Below are positions 52,751 through 54,299 of a DNA stretch of 54,299 nt, piece after piece; the stretch's first letter is position 1, and every line of letters begins with the position of its first letter. The stretch is from assembly GCF_003217495.1 (NCBI RefSeq), contig NZ_QJSW01000030.1:1-54299 (forward strand), written 5' to 3'. A program made the position numbers and the translations under genes. The notes below the pieces were generated by a model. The model was not told the DNA's origin, searched no databases, and saw only the letters and a program-made list of their open reading frames with translations. Origin of the DNA: Paenibacillus barcinonensis (GTDB taxonomy: Bacteria; Bacillota; Bacilli; Paenibacillales; Paenibacillaceae).

Positions 52751-52824
52751 TGGAGGCGCCACCCAGATTCGAACTGGGGATAAAGCTTTTGCAGAGCTGT
52801 GCCTTACCACTTGGCTATGGCGCC
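52751..52824 (-). tRNA. tRNA-Cys (GCA)
   Basis: Cloverleaf with anticodon GCA, discriminator U73 as typical of Cys, and encoded CCA. Confidence 0.95.
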
Positions 52825-52830
52825 TTATTA

Positions 52831-52905
52831 TGGAGCGGACGACGGGAATCGAACCCGCGACCCTCGCCTTGGCAAGGCGATGCTCTACCGCTGAGCCACG
52901 TCCGC
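52831..52905 (-). tRNA. tRNA-Gly (GCC)
   Basis: Cloverleaf with anticodon GCC in a TTGCCAA loop and encoded CCA. Confidence 0.95.
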
Positions 52906-52909
52906 ATAA

Positions 52910-52984
52910 TGGCTGGGGATATAGGATTTGAACCTATGCATGACGGAGTCAAAGTCCGTTGCCTTACCGCTTGGCTAATCCCCA
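52910..52984 (-). tRNA. tRNA-Gln (UUG)
   Basis: Cloverleaf with anticodon TTG, weak first acceptor pair and encoded CCA. Confidence 0.95.
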
Positions 52985-52998
52985 TTAGATAACAAAGG

Positions 52999-53072
52999 GG
53001 CGATCGAGGGGAATTGAACCCCCGAATGCCGGATCCACAAACCGGTGCGTTAACCACTTCGCCACGATCGCC
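52999..53072 (-). tRNA. tRNA-His (GUG)
   Basis: Cloverleaf with anticodon GTG. The extra 5' G(-1) pairs with C73, as in all His tRNAs. CCA is not encoded. Confidence 0.95.
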
Positions 53073-53100
53073 ATATACATTACATTCATTAAGATTTAAT

Positions 53101-53174
53101 TGGCAGGGGCAGCAGGAATTGAACCCACACCAACGGTTTTGGAGACCGTTGTTCTACCTTTAAACTATGCCCCT
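53101..53174 (-). tRNA. tRNA-Trp (CCA)
   Basis: Cloverleaf with anticodon CCA, G73 discriminator and encoded 3' CCA. Confidence 0.95.
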
Positions 53175-53181
53175 ATAAAAC

Positions 53182-53267
53182 TGGTGGAGGATGATGGATT
53201 CGAACCACCGAACCCGTACGGGAGCAGATTTACAGTCTGATGCGTTTGGCCACTTCGCTAATCCTCC
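53182..53267 (-). tRNA. tRNA-Tyr (GUA)
   Basis: Class II cloverleaf with anticodon GTA, long variable arm and encoded CCA. Confidence 0.95.
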
Positions 53268-53276
53268 AGGATTACA

Positions 53277-53352
<76 letters not shown>

Positions 53353-53370
53353 ATATTAAATTTTCTGTGA

Positions 53371-53446
<76 letters not shown>

Positions 53447-53541
53447 ATAATAAAGTTTAAGCTTGAGTCGCTACACTTTATCCAGGGCATCAGTGCCATA
53501 CAGCAGATGTAGTGAACAACTTCCCTCATGTAAAGCTTAAA

Positions 53542-53619
53542 TGGCGGAACCGACGGGATTCGAACCCGCGATCTCCTGCGTGACAGGCAGGCATGTTAGG
53601 CCAACTACACCACGGTTCC
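53542..53619 (-). tRNA. tRNA-Asp (GUC)
   Basis: Cloverleaf with anticodon GTC, G73 discriminator and encoded CCA. Confidence 0.95.
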
Positions 53620-53647
53620 AGATCACTTTCGGTTAGGAAAGCTACAA

Positions 53648-53721
<74 letters not shown>

Positions 53722-53738
53722 TCATTAGATAAGATATA

Positions 53739-53814
53739 TGGTGGAGGCTGAGGGGATCGAACCCCCGACCCTCTGCTTGTAAGGCAGATGCTCTCCCAGC
53801 TGAGCTAAGCCTCC
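53739..53814 (-). tRNA. tRNA-Val (UAC)
   Basis: Cloverleaf with anticodon TAC and encoded CCA. An internal promoter lies just upstream of it. Confidence 0.95.
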
Positions 53815-53831
53815 GAATCAACACATTTAAG

Positions 53832-53861
53832 ATCTTATCACAGATCATATGTTAAAGTCAA
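53832..53861 (-). promoter_or_regulatory. Internal sigma-A promoter in the tRNA cluster
   Basis: On the minus strand, TTGACT and TAAGAT are separated by 18 bases in the 64-base spacer between tRNA-Glu and tRNA-Val. It would drive the twelve tRNAs from Val to Leu without rRNA transcription. Confidence 0.7.
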
Positions 53862-53878
53862 TACTTTTTTTGTTGCTA

Positions 53879-53950
53879 TGACCCGTAGGGGATTCGAACC
53901 CCTGTTACCTCCGTGAAAGGGAGGTGTCTTAACCCCTTGACCAACGGGCC
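53879..53950 (-). tRNA. tRNA-Glu (UUC)
   Basis: Cloverleaf with anticodon TTC. CCA is not encoded. Confidence 0.95.
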
Positions 53951-53965
53951 GTACTAAAAGAATTA

Positions 53966-54057
53966 TGGCGGAGAGAGAGGGATTCGAACCCTCGAGACGC
54001 TTGTGACGCCTACACGATTTCCAATCGTGCTCCTTCGGCCAGCTCGGACACCTCTCC
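53966..54057 (-). tRNA. tRNA-Ser (GGA)
   Basis: Class II cloverleaf with anticodon GGA, long variable arm and encoded CCA. Only one base separates it from tRNA-Asn. Confidence 0.95.
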
Positions 54058-54058
54058 A

Positions 54059-54134
54059 TGGCTCCCCGAACAGGACTCGAACCTGTGACAACTCGATTAA
54101 CAGTCGAGTGCTCTACCAACTGAGCTATCAGGGA
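54059..54134 (-). tRNA. tRNA-Asn (GUU)
   Basis: Cloverleaf with anticodon GTT and encoded CCA. It is the first tRNA after the 23S rRNA gene. Confidence 0.95.
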
Positions 54135-54206
54135 ATATGTTTCAGAGTGTTGTTCTCTGAAAACTAGATTCGAAACGAAACGCTCGCGTATTAGACTTGC
54201 TTATTT

Positions 54207-54299
54207 GGATAAGCCCTCGACCGATTAGTACTGGTCAGCTCCATGCATTGCTGCACTTCCACCCCCAGCCTATCTACCTCGTCGTCTTCAAGGGGTCTT
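54207..54299 (-). rRNA. 23S rRNA, 3' end (partial)
   Basis: The reverse complement carries the conserved 3' terminal segment of bacterial 23S rRNA (GACCAGTACTAATCGGTCGA and adjacent bases). The rest of the gene lies beyond the right window edge. The exact 3' end is approximate. About 70 bases downstream tRNA-Asn begins; no 5S rRNA gene follows within the window. Confidence 0.92.

Noticed and set aside
52530..53057. Short open frames across the tRNA genes
   Set aside because: They overlap clear cloverleaf tRNAs on the same or opposite strand and have no homology or ribosome binding site.

Overview
The window looks like a chromosomal segment of an endospore-forming Bacilli member, most likely Paenibacillus or a close relative. 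The signs are a small acid-soluble spore protein (SspI), a LiaFSR-type envelope-stress operon with PspA/PspC proteins, S-layer homology domains, a T7SS-type FtsK/SpoIIIE ATPase (EssC) with WXG100 proteins, strong AGGAGG-type ribosome binding sites, and a 15-tRNA cluster behind a 23S rRNA gene. The genus is an inference; no species marker was used.

Positions 1-30200 form one leftward (minus-strand) accessory block. A sigma-A-like promoter near 30311-30339 precedes a tightly packed run: a membrane protein with a degenerate GGDEF domain, a CpaE-like protein, a CpaB/SAF-domain protein, two more ParA/CpaE-like proteins, a TadA/CpaF-like secretion ATPase, a fused TadB/TadC-like membrane protein, two duplicated pilin-like proteins, three further N-terminally anchored proteins, and EssC with three P-loops. 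A terminator follows EssC. Next come a WXG100 gene with its own promoter and terminator, and then a second cluster: vWA protein, YukD/EsaB ubiquitin-like protein, tail-anchored protein kinase, an unknown (possibly EspG-like) protein, two more WXG100-like proteins, a 1606-residue RHS polymorphic toxin and its probable immunity protein. EsaA, EssA and full-length EssB are absent. I read this as a hybrid of Tad/type IV pilus machinery and T7SS with a dedicated RHS effector, the most interesting system in the window. An SLH-domain protein and a large secreted BIG2-type protein, truncated by the window edge, follow further left.

Positions 30984-40100 are mostly core functions: an ECF sigma/anti-sigma pair, an SPOUT rRNA methyltransferase, a KtrA-type potassium channel regulator, sspI (plus strand), prfC, a DoxX protein, zwf and a YwmB-family protein. 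Positions 40345-45375 hold an expanded lia operon in the transcription order LiaI-like, PspA, PspC, PspC, PspA, LiaF, LiaS, LiaR. A probable LiaR operator lies upstream. A divergent membrane-bound AraC-family regulator follows, with a textbook cre site inside its promoter spacer.

Positions 48249-52246 hold a SAM-dependent methyltransferase, a short-chain dehydrogenase, and a cupredoxin / ECF sigma / zinc-finger anti-sigma operon. From 52640 to 54134 there are fifteen minus-strand tRNA genes (transcription order Asn, Ser, Glu, Val, fMet, Asp, Phe, Thr, Tyr, Trp, His, Gln, Gly, Cys, Leu). They lie directly downstream of the 3' end of a 23S rRNA gene, with no 5S rRNA gene in between, and end in a terminator. 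A second promoter lies inside the cluster, ahead of tRNA-Val. No CRISPR array, insertion sequence or prophage was seen.
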